Shown here piece after piece: positions 47,057 to 57,087 of a DNA stretch of 64,000 nt (within the stretch, counting starts at the first letter, position 1; the number at the start of each line of letters is the position of its first letter). The translations under genes were made by a program, and so were the position numbers. The notes below the pieces were generated by a model. That model was not told the origin of the DNA. It saw nothing but the letters and a program-made list of their open reading frames with translations, and did not search any database. This DNA is from Shewanella maritima (GTDB taxonomy: Bacteria; Pseudomonadota; Gammaproteobacteria; Enterobacterales; Shewanellaceae), in NCBI RefSeq assembly GCF_004295345.1, contig NZ_CP036200.1:1426001-1490000 (forward strand). Direction: 5' to 3'.

Positions 47057-49587
47057 TTATGCGCCTGGTGTGCGCTTTTTAGTAAATTTTGTTGGCTGAG
47101 TATTCGCAGGATCATCAGGCCACAAATGCTTAGGGTATTTACCCTTCATCTCTTTTTTTACGTGCTCATAAGGCCCTTGCCAAAAACTAGCAAGATCAGC
47201 AGTAACCGCAATAGGCCTTTGCGCCGGCGACAACAGCGACATAGTAATCACAAACTTACCATTAAATAAACTTGGGCTTTGTGCCATACCTAGCGCTTCT
47301 TGTAATCGCACTTTTAGCAAAGCACGTACACCTGCTGCTGTTTGTTGATTAGCATCATCCACTTGATATTCAATTGGCGCGCGCGTCCCGGTTAACATGG
47401 GCCAATGGCTTGGCACTTTTTCAGCAAGCTGTTGCTGCAGCGTCCAATCTAGCTGATTCAGTAGCAAGCTAGCCACATCAAGCTTTTTAAGCTGCTCAAG
47501 TGTTTTAACCTCATTGAGATACGGAGCAAGCCAATCTTCTAGGCTAGCTAATAATTGCTGCTCACTAACCTCAGGCCAGAGCTCACCTTCAAACTGTCTC
47601 GCCAACGCCACCCTTAACTGCAACTGTTTGAGCTTTTGGACATGGTCGAATATCTCAAATCCTTGGCGCCTAATTTCAGCTAATAATGCGTTAATCACTA
47701 TCGGTTGATCGATTTGATTAATCGACTCGCGCGCTAACACTAGCTTGCCGATGCAGGTTTGCTTTTCGGCAATAAAACGCCCTTTCGCAGCATTCCATTC
47801 ACCTAGGCTTTGCTCAGTCACAAGATAAGCAAGCTCACCATCAAATAGTGACTTGGGTAATCGACTGGCTAAGTAAACACGACCATTTTGCTGATTAGCG
47901 TGTTCACCAAAATCGGCCACAACTAAATAGTCTTCATTGGCTAATACTTCGGTTTCATCAAGGCTCACGCCGCAGCCATGACTGAGTAAAAACCGCCCCA
48001 GGCCTCTCGCCTTAGCGATTCTATCTGGGTAAGCAAGGGCTAGCAGCAAACTAATATCAGCATCACTGGCCCAGCTATTTACTGGTTGTCGAGGCGCTGT
48101 TTGCTTACCCTGACCTTTATCTTGCAGTCTATTTAGCCAACTTTGCACTTGCTGGCACATTTGCCCTTGCTCGGTTAACGGCAAATACTTAGCGATATCA
48201 ACGCCTTTTTTCGGTAATCCACGCGCTTCAACAATCGCAGCTAGCGCACACGCTAGTTGCAACAACTGTGGGTTATCTGCAGCAATTTGTTTGGCTTTTA
48301 GCAGCATAAAAGCCAGGCGAGGATGCACGCCTAATTCATAGGCGCTGCGCCCCAAGGCGGTAATTTTATGATGACTATCCACCAGCTGCAGCTGCTGAAG
48401 TAATTGCCATGCGAGTTGCTCATTAACTTTTGGTGGCATCGACAATAGCTGTAAATCTTGTAGTTGCGCCTCTCCCCAATAAGCACAATCAAGCGCTTGT
48501 TGGGTTAACTCAGATTGAGTAATTTCCGCTGCGGTAGTCGCGGCTAAACGCCCTTGCTGCTCCGCCCCCAAAGCCTTACTGCTAGCCCAGCTTGTAGCCT
48601 GCCTGCACGGCCACTGCGTTGAATTGCCGAAGCCTGACTAATGCGTTTTAAACTTAAGCGAGTAACACCATTATTTGGGTTAAAGCTCGCCTCGCGCTGA
48701 TAACCGCTATCAACGACAATTGTTATGCCATCTATGGTCAAACTCGACTCAGCCACGTTGGTCGCCAGCACAATCTTTCGCTTACCTTCAGGGGCGCGAT
48801 TCACTGCCATTTGTTGCTGCTTAGCGCTTAACTCACCATAAAGCGGGCAAATAAGGTAATCTTCAGGCAGGTGCGAGAGCTGTTCGCTAAGGCGAATAAT
48901 TTCACCTTTGCCGGGCAAAAATGCCAATATCGAGCCTTGAGTATATTGCTCAGCATAGCCGGACTCACCTCTGGCAATATCACCTATCACCTTGGCCATG
49001 TGATTTAACCATGGCGACTGAGTTGGCGCGGCCTTGTAAGCTAACTCAACCTCAAAACTTCGCCCCTGACTTTGCAAGCTCACGGCATCAGGCATCAACT
49101 TATCTAGAGGAAGGCCTGATAACGTCGCAGACATCGCAATAATCTTGATATCTTCACGCCAGTCTTGTTGCACCGCAAGAGCCAGTGCTAACCCCATGTC
49201 TGTGGTTAAATGACGCTCATGAATTTCATCGAATATCACCACATCAATACCCGTTAGCTCTGGGTCTTGCTGGATCATTCGGGTCAATATGCCCTCGGTT
49301 ACCACTTCAAGGCGAGTTTGCGAGCTGACTTTAGTTTCACCGCGAACTCGATAACCGACAGTTTGCCCTATTGGCTCCCCCAAACTTGCGGCAACAAAGT
49401 GCGCCACATTTCGCGCGGCTACTCGTCTTGGCTCTAGCATCAATATCTTGCCACAAATTTCTGGCCATTTAAGCATTTCAGCGGGCAACGCAGTTGACTT
49501 GCCTGCACCGGTTGGCGCTTCAATAACAAACTGGCGATGTTCACTAATGGCTGCTTTTAACTGCGGGAAAATTTCGCTGATCGGCAT
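47057..49587 (-). pseudogene. hrpB: ATP-dependent RNA helicase HrpB, split by a one-base deletion
   Basis: HrpB is a DEAH-box RNA helicase. The first part has GAPTGAGKST-type Walker A (EAPTGAGKSTALP), DEIHERHLTTDM and SGRAGRLQAGL and ends with WGRSSKGV at a premature stop. The second part, open from 48571, carries on with GAEQQGRLAATTAAEITQ and the HrpB-specific C-terminal domain. One extra G in the run at 48565-48569 (GGGGG on the coding strand) restores LWGAEQQGRLA. The start is uncertain: the frame is open from 49692, but an ATG at 49587 gives MPISEIFPQLK and 843 residues, nearer E. coli (824). A sequencing error is the likely cause. Confidence 0.9.
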
Positions 49588-49692
49588 AGCCGGTGATTTC
49601 GCACTATGCTGTGCATGGCTAGATTGATCAGCGACCAATTGAGCTGAATTGAGGGGTGAAGATTGAGTTGAAGCTTGTGGTTGCGATGGCAT

Positions 49693-50041
49693 GAAGTTAC
49701 GAGTTTTGGCGCTTAGAGCTGCGACTATCTATGCAAATAAATGATAAACGCCAGTGTACTAAAAACCACTGGCTGCATCTAGAAAACCTGAGCTCGGGAT
49801 AATAAATCGGTTTCTAACGGCTATTTTTGCCCGTCTCTTAGTAAAGAGCGGGCGTTGAAGCTACTTGCAATAGGCTAGCTATTGACGCGTAGCTTCGTCT
49901 TGAACTAAACAAAACTATCTCGTTAGAAACGTATCGCTAAGCCTTACTCTAGACTACAGAGTTATTGGCACTTCCTTATTCCGAGTTCAGGTTTAGAAAA
50001 CTAAAGCGCTGTTAACCAAGTCGTGAATAATAGGCGGCAGG
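49693..50041. other. Intergenic region between hrpB and the GGDEF-EAL gene
   Basis: This 349-bp stretch has no gene. Most of its middle is the nested inverted-repeat element described at 49810-49930. The remainder is featureless. Confidence 0.6.
49810..49930. repeat. 121-bp nested inverted-repeat element, possible structured RNA
   Basis: The outer arms GTTTCTAACG (49810-49819) and CGTTAGAAAC (49921-49930) pair perfectly over 10 bp. Inside are two more hairpins: GCCCG-T-CTCTT pairing AAGAGCGGGC (49829-49853, one bulged T) and GAAGCTAC/GTAGCTTC (49857-49864 and 49889-49896) enclosing a 6-bp CAATAG/CTATTG stem. The result resembles a three-way junction. It could be a small RNA, a mobile repeat such as a MITE, or an RNA structure of a longer transcript. 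Confidence 0.65.
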
Positions 50042-52330
50042 TTAGATATCACCACCTATAAATTGCTCATTATCCTCAATCAACCAAGGATGTCGTATAC
50101 CTGAATCTAGGGTTGATAATGGCGCAGGTTTATTAATGGCGTAACCTTGACCATAATCGACACCAAGATGCTTTAGTTTGTATCCAATTTCAGTGCTTTC
50201 AACAAACTCAGCAATCACTTCAAAGTTCATATCTTTACCCAGTTGACAAATGGCATTCACAATCGCCTGGTCGCTTGAGTCACGGCAAAGGTTAACCACG
50301 AACTGACCGTCAATTTTGACAAAATCGACGTTCAAGCATTTTAAATAGGCAAAGCTTGAAAAGCCTGAGCCAAAATCATCAAGTGCTAGTTTACAACCTA
50401 GTGGTTGCAATAAATCAATTAACGCAGTGGCTTGTTGCAATTGACTTACCGCTGCAGTTTCAGTGATTTCAAAGCAAAGTTTGTCTACTAGCTCCGGCTC
50501 GACCATCAAGCGCATTTCTAACCAGCCCATAAACTTTTGATCCGCGAGCGACATGGCCGATAAGTTTACCGACACCATAGACAACTCAGACCAGGTATCT
50601 AAATTATCACTGCCCCATTTGAGTAGGTTATCGATAACCCAGCGATCGACTCTCGACGCTAAGTTATAACGTTCGGCCGCAGGCAAAAACACCCCAGGCG
50701 AGACAAATTTGCCGTCGTCTTGCACCATTCGCAGCAAGATTTCCATGTGCAAACCAGACTCAGCTTTAGATAAAGGTTCGATTAGCTGGTAGAAAAGCTC
50801 GAACTGATTAAGTGCAAGCGCACCGGTAATATCAACCGAAGCTACCATCTGATTATAAAGCGTGTGAACTTGCGGATCATCGGGGCAGAAATAATGCCAG
50901 CGATTACGCCCCTCCTCCTTGGCTAAGCGGCAAGCTGCATCGGCCTGACTCATAACCTGATAAATGTCATCGGCGGTTTTATCTAGTTTAGCAATACCAA
51001 TACTGGCGCTAACATTGTGCTGAACGTTTTTCCAAACAAACTCATGCTCAAATAGCTGATGACAAATACGTTTCGCGACTTGCTTCGCCGCTTCTTCATC
51101 GGCGTAATACATCAGCAAGCCAAACTCATCGCCACCTAGACGAGCAACGACATCACCTTTACGCAGTAACTGTTTGAGCCTTTTGGCCACTTGCTGCAGC
51201 AATTGATCACCGGCTAAGTGACCACTTAAATCATTGATCACCTGAAATTGGTCAAGATCTAAAAATGCCACACACGCTTGGATCTCTTCATCTTCTGCCA
51301 GCACTTCTTCAAGCAGGGCTTCAAACTGAATGCGATTAGGTAAACCAGTTAAAGCATCGTGGTTAGAGTGAAAAGATAACTCATCAGCCAAGCGATAACG
51401 CTCAGTGATATCTTCAACCATCAACAGCAGTTGTTTTTGCGAGTTCATGGCATGACAAAAACTAAACTTGTACCAATGCTGCTGAATTCCCGTTTTTAAT
51501 GGCAGCTCACAAAATGCCTGGCGCAGCATACCTGTGCGCACTATGTGAAGTGTATCTTCAAGTAATGGATGATCATCTGACTGCATTAAATCATAAAGGC
51601 TTTGACCTTCGATTAGCGGCAAACTCTGGTTAGCTACCTGATTTTGCACCACGACACAGTCATTTACATCAACCAAGGCACATGCCATTGGAAGCTGCTG
51701 AAACAACTCTTGATATTGGCGCTCTTTATTCTCAAGGAGATAAGATACTCTTCTTAGCTCCATTGCTGAGGCGACTTGGAAGGTAATATCTTCTAAGTAG
51801 AAATGGCGGCAACTATTAACATCATCTTTGCGAACAACTTCAATTGGCTGATTATGGATGTACACGCAAGCTAGCATCACACGAACATTTCCGACAGTCA
51901 CCGCAGGACTCACCGCAAGATGCAACCACTGAGGAAGTTGACTTAACGCGTGTGCAAACTTGCTGGTGTCCATTTGCTCTGATGGTGGTATATCTCCATC
52001 AGTCAGGCTCAGTTCAAGCGCAAATTCATTGGCAAGCAATAAATCCAGAAACTCAGTGTCAGATAACAATGCTTGAGTAAATAGGCTTTGACTGTCGCGC
52101 TCAAGGGTAAAATAACTGGCGACTTGACGTTTCGCGGTATCAACCACCTCTAAACTAGGCGCAAAAAGGTTATCTTGTTGACTTGTGACGATAAATGCGG
52201 CATCGCAACTGACTTGGGCACATACTTGAATCAAGGCTTCGTCGAGCAATGCAAGGGTAGTAGCATGTTCATCTGTAAATCGTCCTTCAGATAACACACT
52301 TTTTAAAAGCTGTGGTGTACTGTTAACCAT
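50042..52330 (-). CDS. GGDEF-EAL dual-domain c-di-GMP protein with PAS-like sensor
   Basis: A 762-residue protein without an obvious membrane helix. Residues about 1-190 look GAF/unknown-sensor-like; about 200-310 form a PAS-like domain (QLPMACALVDVNDCVVVQNQ). The GGDEF domain has RLGGDEFG near residue 395, so cyclase activity is possible. The C-terminal EAL domain has an EIL variant in LHMEILLRM, DDFGSGFSS and KIDGQFV; catalytic carboxylates and Lys are largely kept, but the variant core makes phosphodiesterase activity uncertain. It is on the same strand as hrpB, but an intergenic structured element separates them. Confidence 0.88.
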   Translation of the reverse strand: MVNSTPQLLKSVLSEGRFTDEHATTLALLDEALIQVCAQVSCDAAFIVTSQQDNLFAPSLEVVDTAKRQVASYFTLERDSQSLFTQALLSDTEFLDLLLANEFALELSLTDGDIPPSEQMDTSKFAHALSQLPQWLHLAVSPAVTVGNVRVMLACVYIHNQPIEVVRKDDVNSCRHFYLEDITFQVASAMELRRVSYLLENKERQYQELFQQLPMACALVDVNDCVVVQNQVANQSLPLIEGQSLYDLMQSDDHPLLEDTLHIVRTGMLRQAFCELPLKTGIQQHWYKFSFCHAMNSQKQLLLMVEDITERYRLADELSFHSNHDALTGLPNRIQFEALLEEVLAEDEEIQACVAFLDLDQFQVINDLSGHLAGDQLLQQVAKRLKQLLRKGDVVARLGGDEFGLLMYYADEEAAKQVAKRICHQLFEHEFVWKNVQHNVSASIGIAKLDKTADDIYQVMSQADAACRLAKEEGRNRWHYFCPDDPQVHTLYNQMVASVDITGALALNQFELFYQLIEPLSKAESGLHMEILLRMVQDDGKFVSPGVFLPAAERYNLASRVDRWVIDNLLKWGSDNLDTWSELSMVSVNLSAMSLADQKFMGWLEMRLMVEPELVDKLCFEITETAAVSQLQQATALIDLLQPLGCKLALDDFGSGFSSFAYLKCLNVDFVKIDGQFVVNLCRDSSDQAIVNAICQLGKDMNFEVIAEFVESTEIGYKLKHLGVDYGQGYAINKPAPLSTLDSGIRHPWLIEDNEQFIGGDI

Positions 52331-52540
52331 TAATCCACTCTAATTTTGATTAGCAATCCAATTTGCACTCAGGGGTGGAGAAGTAACGCTGCGATTGACT
52401 CACCGATTCATAGCTTGGCTTAACAACGCTACATAGGTAAGCATAGATGACAATGACTATTATTTCAGAAACATTGATTTAGCAAACTCTAACCGACCGA
52501 TATTTATCGCTAACCTCACCTTGGCTAGGACATCATTTTT

Positions 52541-53155
52541 ATGTCAGAAAACAAGTTACAAAATACCGTTAAGCGACTGTTTGTCGGGTTTGATATTTCT
52601 GCGTCCACACAAATTAAGTTGCGCCAAATTGCGACAACTGTGACTTCCCCACTTTTAATGACAGCGCAACCACTGCTGTCATCTTGTTCCCAAGTCCCCA
52701 TTGAAAACATGCATGTTACTTTAGGTTTTTTAGGACAAGTGAATCAAGAAAAAACCACCAATGTTTACAATTCGCTACAAAGTTTGCGAGGTAACGCATT
52801 TAGTAACGATTTTGGCCAGATTAGCTATTGGCAAGCTACCAAAATTTTATGTATTGAAGGAAGCGCACCGCCAGCATTAACAAATTTGCATCGCCAGATA
52901 CAAACTATCGCGGCTGATCTCGAGTTATATCAATCTAAATATGAATACCGGCCGCACATCACCCTTGCCCGCCCAATACGAACCGCTAGCTCGGTTACTC
53001 ACGCTGATATTGAAGAGCATTTAAACCAGTTTAACCAACAGCTGCACCCCATAAAAATCGAATTCGATCAGCTGCATTTATATCAATCACTCAATGTTGG
53101 ACAAGGCCGACCTCCTCGCTACCTGAAGCTCTGCACTAGAAAACTCGGTGCTTAG
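52541..53155 (+). CDS. thpR: RNA 2',3'-cyclic phosphodiesterase ThpR (LigT)
   Basis: ThpR is a 2H phosphoesterase that opens 2',3'-cyclic phosphate ends of RNA to 2'-phosphates. The 204-residue protein has the two HxT motifs, MHVTLGFLG near residue 59 and RPHITLARP near residue 144, which form the catalytic pair. It is longer than E. coli (176), with an N-terminal extension before VGFDISAS. It is divergent from the GGDEF-EAL gene and convergent with pepB, in the hrpB-thpR-sfsA-dksA context shared with E. coli. Confidence 0.93.
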   Translation: MSENKLQNTVKRLFVGFDISASTQIKLRQIATTVTSPLLMTAQPLLSSCSQVPIENMHVTLGFLGQVNQEKTTNVYNSLQSLRGNAFSNDFGQISYWQATKILCIEGSAPPALTNLHRQIQTIAADLELYQSKYEYRPHITLARPIRTASSVTHADIEEHLNQFNQQLHPIKIEFDQLHLYQSLNVGQGRPPRYLKLCTRKLGA

Positions 53156-53254
53156 CACTAAGATGCCCAATACTGATATTCAATAACAAGAGCTAAATTC
53201 AACCTGGTGCGGGTTAAGCACTTGGATTCTGAATATGGAGGAGCGTCCAGAAAA

Positions 53255-53277
53255 AAGCCGCCTATATAAGGCGGCTT
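53255..53277 (-). terminator. Terminator after pepB (minus strand)
   Basis: AAGCCGCCT (53255-53263) and AGGCGGCTT (53269-53277) form a 9-bp stem with a 5-base loop. On the minus strand the stem is followed by a T run (the A run at 53251-53256 read in reverse), giving a good intrinsic terminator for pepB. It also stands between convergent thpR and pepB and may work in both directions. Confidence 0.88.
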
Positions 53278-53332
53278 GGAACTCAAGAGAGTTAATGCTA
53301 CTCAATCAGTAGCACTAATTAACCGAGAGCAT

Positions 53333-54610
53333 TTAGTCATTAAGAATTTCGGCAATAGTCAGTACGCCATGCGCGGTCGCACCAGCAGCCCATAAGCTAC
53401 CAGAGTTGTTTTCAAACGCGGCAGCAAGGTCCATATGTAACCAGTTAGCTTCATCTGACACAAAACGCCATAGGAAGCCAGCCGCATTAGACGCGCCACC
53501 AGCGCCACCACCTTTAACAGGACGGCTATTCGCTGTGTCGGCATAAGGTGATGGGCACATATCTTTATGCCAAGGGTCTAACGGCAACGGCCATACGTTT
53601 TCAGAAACGCGGCTTGCACAGCGCTGCGCTAATTGCAGAGTTTCAGCTTGCGGTGAGAAAATCGCGTTGTAGCTACCGCCAACAGCCATCATGGCAGCAC
53701 CAGTAAGGGTTGCGGCATCAATAATCAATGGCGCTTTAGTTTCACTTGCCGCTTGCAGGCCATCAGCTAACACCAATCGACCTTCCGCATCAGTGTTAAC
53801 CACTTCTACCGTTACACCATTCTTATAAGTAAGAATGTCGCCTAGCTTGTATGCATGACCACTAATTAGGTTCTCAGCGCAGCATAAGAACAACTTAACG
53901 CGCTTGTTCAAACCTTGCTTCATCGCTAAACCCAAAGCACCAGTCACAGTTGCCGCACCACCCATATCGCACTTCATGGTCAACATGCCTTCAGACGGTT
54001 TAATGCTGTAACCACCCGAGTCAAAGGTGATGCCTTTACCCACCAGTGCAATATCTACCGGTGCGTTGTCATCACCTGTTGGGTTGTAGTCAAGCTCTAA
54101 TAATGCAGGTGGACGCTCACTACCACGGCCAACAGCATGAATACCGACCCACTGATTATCTAGCAAACCCTGACCTTCAATAATGTGGCTCGAAACCTTA
54201 TCACCACCAATATTTTGTAACCAATTTGCAGCACGTGCAGCAAGCTTAACGGGTGACAGATTCTCTGGTGTGTCATTGGTTAGGTCTTTAGCAAATTGCG
54301 CCGCTTCAAACTGATGTGCTAGTAGGCTTTGCTCAGCATCTGTGCCGCACCACTTCACCTCAAAGTCACCTTTAGTTGAAGTAAAACCTTGCGAGAACGC
54401 CCATTGAGTGTGCACATCCCATAGTTCGCCTTGTAACTGCACATGGTTAATGCCCTGATTACGCAATTTACGTGCTGCAGCCTGTACATGTCGTAAACCA
54501 TCTTGCTCAACCATATGAACGGTTGCCTGATCGTTTTCGAAACTTACAGCAGCATTTCCCCAAGGGCCAGTGGCCGCTTGATTGGATAATTTAACAATCA
54601 TAAATTGCAT
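53333..54610 (-). CDS. pepB: Peptidase B (PepB), leucyl-aminopeptidase family
   Basis: PepB is a manganese-dependent M17 aminopeptidase in the cytoplasm that helps recycle peptides. The 425-residue protein (E. coli 427) has GKGITFDSGGYSIKP near residue 191 (metal ligand Lys and Asp), MKCDMGGAATVTGAL, and the family signature NTDAEGRLVLADGL near residue 273. The ATG at 54610 has GGA upstream; an internal Met three residues later is an alternative. E. coli pepB lies in the isc region instead, so this position beside thpR and sfsA is different. Confidence 0.95.
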   Translation of the reverse strand: MQFMIVKLSNQAATGPWGNAAVSFENDQATVHMVEQDGLRHVQAAARKLRNQGINHVQLQGELWDVHTQWAFSQGFTSTKGDFEVKWCGTDAEQSLLAHQFEAAQFAKDLTNDTPENLSPVKLAARAANWLQNIGGDKVSSHIIEGQGLLDNQWVGIHAVGRGSERPPALLELDYNPTGDDNAPVDIALVGKGITFDSGGYSIKPSEGMLTMKCDMGGAATVTGALGLAMKQGLNKRVKLFLCCAENLISGHAYKLGDILTYKNGVTVEVVNTDAEGRLVLADGLQAASETKAPLIIDAATLTGAAMMAVGGSYNAIFSPQAETLQLAQRCASRVSENVWPLPLDPWHKDMCPSPYADTANSRPVKGGGAGGASNAAGFLWRFVSDEANWLHMDLAAAFENNSGSLWAAGATAHGVLTIAEILND

Positions 54611-54792
54611 AGGTCATTCCTTATATCATTATTTTATTAATGGCCGCTCTCACGCGCCCCCAAAATGCAGCTGTTTTAGTAGACACTTCAGTTGCACTTG
54701 TTATTTGCGCCTAGTGTAGGCTGAACAATTAGATTATTCCAAGGGAAAGTTTGTTAACATCTAGCTCAAAATAATGATGAAAAATTAGATTG

Positions 54793-55497
54793 ATGAATTA
54801 TTCTCCCGCACTACTCGAAGGTAAGTTAATTAAGCGTTACAAGCGTTTTTTAGCCGATGTACGCCTAGCTGACGACTCAGTTATCACCATCCACTGCCCC
54901 AATACTGGCTCGATGAAAAACTGCCTGTTTGAAGGCCACCGGGTGTGGTTTTCCACCTCTGACAACCCCAAGCGTAAATACCCCCATACTTGGGAGCTAA
55001 TGGAAAGCGATCAAGGTCACCTTATTGGCATTAACACAGGTAATGCTAATGCCCTAGCGCAGGAAGCCATTGAATCAGGCGTGATTACTGAGCTTCAAGG
55101 CTATGACGAACTAAAGCGAGAGGTGAAGTACGGTGCAGAAAATAGCCGAATAGACATACTGCTATCTAGCCAAGAAGGGCTAAAGTGTTATATTGAAGTC
55201 AAAAGTTGTACTTTACTTGAAGGGAATACAGGGTATTTTCCTGATGCGGTCACCAGTCGCGGACAAAAGCACATTCGAGAGTTGGTCACCATGGTACAGC
55301 AAGGCCACCGCGCCGTATTATTGTTTGTGGTACAGCACAGTGGAATTTCAACCGTCAAACCAGCAGCCCATATTGACGCAAAATACGCAGACTTACTAAA
55401 AGACGCGATTGAACAGGGTGTAGAGGTACTGGCTTATAAAGTAGCCATGTCTACCACAGGTGGACGAATCGAAACAGTTTGTAAATTTATTGTCTAA
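54793..55497 (+). CDS. sfsA: Sugar fermentation stimulation protein SfsA
   Basis: SfsA is a conserved protein described as a DNA-binding stimulator of sugar fermentation, with a nuclease-like fold. The 234-residue protein (same as E. coli) has [59 protein letters not shown] and [11 protein letters not shown], with the (E/D)xK-type carboxylates and Lys in IEVKS. The ATG at 54793 gives [10 protein letters not shown], matching E. coli; an in-frame TTG directly before adds one residue only. It precedes dksA, as in E. coli. Confidence 0.95.
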   Translation: MNYSPALLEGKLIKRYKRFLADVRLADDSVITIHCPNTGSMKNCLFEGHRVWFSTSDNPKRKYPHTWELMESDQGHLIGINTGNANALAQEAIESGVITELQGYDELKREVKYGAENSRIDILLSSQEGLKCYIEVKSCTLLEGNTGYFPDAVTSRGQKHIRELVTMVQQGHRAVLLFVVQHSGISTVKPAAHIDAKYADLLKDAIEQGVEVLAYKVAMSTTGGRIETVCKFIV

Positions 55498-55615
55498 GTC
55501 ATAAAACAATAAATTAGCAAATAAAAAATTTGCCTCGCTATATAGATTTTGCTATAGATAGCGACCTCAAATTTTTAAGACGCCCTTAAAAACGCAACAA
55601 TACAGGAGATGCGTT

Positions 55616-56059
55616 ATGCCTGAAGGCACTAAAAAACTTGGCGTACTCGCTATCGCAGGTGTAGAACCTTATCAGGAAAAACCTGGTGAGGAGTATATGA
55701 ATCAAGATCAGTTAGATCATTTTAAACTGATCTTAGAAGCTTGGCGCAACCAACTACGTGAAGAAGTCGATCGCACCTTAAACCATATGCAAGATGAAGC
55801 GGCAAACTTCCCGGATCCTGTTGACCGTGCAGCGCAAGAAGAGGAATTCAGCCTAGAGCTACGCGCACGTGATAGAGAACGTAAACTGATCAAAAAGATT
55901 GAGAAAACACTACAAAAGATCGAAGAAGACGATTTCGGCTTCTGTGACTCTTGTGGTATCGAAATCGGTATCCGTCGTCTTGAAGCACGTCCTACAGCGG
56001 ATCAATGTATCGACTGTAAAACACTTGCTGAAATCAAAGAGAAGCAAATGGCTGGCTAA
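55616..56059 (+). CDS. dksA: RNA polymerase-binding transcription factor DksA
   Basis: DksA enters the secondary channel of RNA polymerase and, with ppGpp, controls rRNA and tRNA promoters; the tRNA promoter in this window has the GC-rich discriminator it targets. The 147-residue protein (E. coli 151) has the coiled coil ([20 protein letters not shown]) with the tip [11 protein letters not shown] (functional acidic residues) and the C-terminal four-Cys zinc finger CDSCGIEIG to CIDCK. Spacing from sfsA is 118 bases. It is followed by a GC hairpin (56074-56093) without a T tract. Confidence 0.97.
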   Translation: MPEGTKKLGVLAIAGVEPYQEKPGEEYMNQDQLDHFKLILEAWRNQLREEVDRTLNHMQDEAANFPDPVDRAAQEEEFSLELRARDRERKLIKKIEKTLQKIEEDDFGFCDSCGIEIGIRRLEARPTADQCIDCKTLAEIKEKQMAG

Positions 56060-56144
56060 GCCACTGCTTTTGTGGGGTGAGGCTTCTCACCCCTATGATT
56101 CCCTCTTATCTTTTACCCCTTTCAGTCGCTAGTCGCCGCTTTCT

Positions 56145-56999
56145 ATGACTAACTACATTGGTCGTTTTGCTCCCTCTCCATCTGGCCCTTTGCACTTTGG
56201 CTCTTTAATTGCTGCATTGGCAAGTTATCTGCGTGCCCACGCCGAGCAAGGCCAATGGCTACTGCGAATGGAAGATCTTGACCCACCACGCGAAGTCGCA
56301 GGTGCCGCAAACGATATCTTAAAAACCTTAGATGCTTATGGACTGCACTGGCACGGGCAAGTCATGTACCAAAGTCAACGCCATCAAGCCTACCAAGACT
56401 GCATTGATGAGCTAATCACATCTAATCAAGCATATTTCTGCCAATGTACTCGCAAGCAAATTCAACAAGCTGGCGGTATTTATAGTGGTCATTGCCGCGC
56501 TCTTGAGCATCAAGATGGTGCCATCCGCGTTATTAACCAGGCGCAAATTGCCACATTTGATGATCAGATTATGGGCAAGGTTAATGTAGCAGCAGACTTT
56601 GCTAGCGAAGATTTTATTATCAAACGCCGCGATGGCTTATTTGCCTATCAGTTAGCGGTAGTTTTAGATGATGCAGAGCAAGGTATCACTGAAGTGGTGC
56701 GCGGTAGCGATCTGCTTACCTCAAGCTGTCGCCAATTGAGTTTATTTGCCATGCTCGGGCTTGATGCCCCAAAATGGGCGCATGTGCCCGTTGCCAGTAT
56801 TGAGCCAGGCTTTAAACTGTCCAAACAAAACCACGCACCGGCGATTGATATAAACAAACCTCAAGCAAGCATAAATGCGGCATTGGCCTTTTTAGGGCAG
56901 CAAAAAGTTGATGTTGATCGCGTTGACATTATGCTTAAACAAGCTGTCTCGCAATTCGATATCACACGCGTCCCAAAGCAAACTGAAATATTGATTTAA
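56145..56999 (+). CDS. gluQ: Glutamyl-Q tRNA(Asp) synthetase GluQ
   Basis: GluQ attaches glutamate to queuosine in the anticodon of tRNA-Asp. The 284-residue protein lacks the anticodon-binding domains of full glutamyl-tRNA synthetases, as expected. It has the HIGH-like GRFAPSPSGPLHFGSL at the N-terminus, the zinc ligands in FCQCTRKQIQQAGGIYSGHC and the KLSKQN motif near residue 227. It is located between dksA and pcnB as in E. coli. No shortcut to a longer start is evident. Confidence 0.95.
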   Translation: MTNYIGRFAPSPSGPLHFGSLIAALASYLRAHAEQGQWLLRMEDLDPPREVAGAANDILKTLDAYGLHWHGQVMYQSQRHQAYQDCIDELITSNQAYFCQCTRKQIQQAGGIYSGHCRALEHQDGAIRVINQAQIATFDDQIMGKVNVAADFASEDFIIKRRDGLFAYQLAVVLDDAEQGITEVVRGSDLLTSSCRQLSLFAMLGLDAPKWAHVPVASIEPGFKLSKQNHAPAIDINKPQASINAALAFLGQQKVDVDRVDIMLKQAVSQFDITRVPKQTEILI

Positions 57000-57087
57000 G
57001 CGACTTGGAAACTCGCTTATTGCTGGCGTTGGGTATATCATAGCCGCCAGATTTTTAATCAACCATTTTATCTGAACGAGGTGCATT

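Noticed and set aside
56074..56093. GC hairpin after dksA as a terminator
   Set aside because: The 8-bp stem is perfect but has no T tract, so intrinsic termination is not supported; it is mentioned only in the dksA entry.
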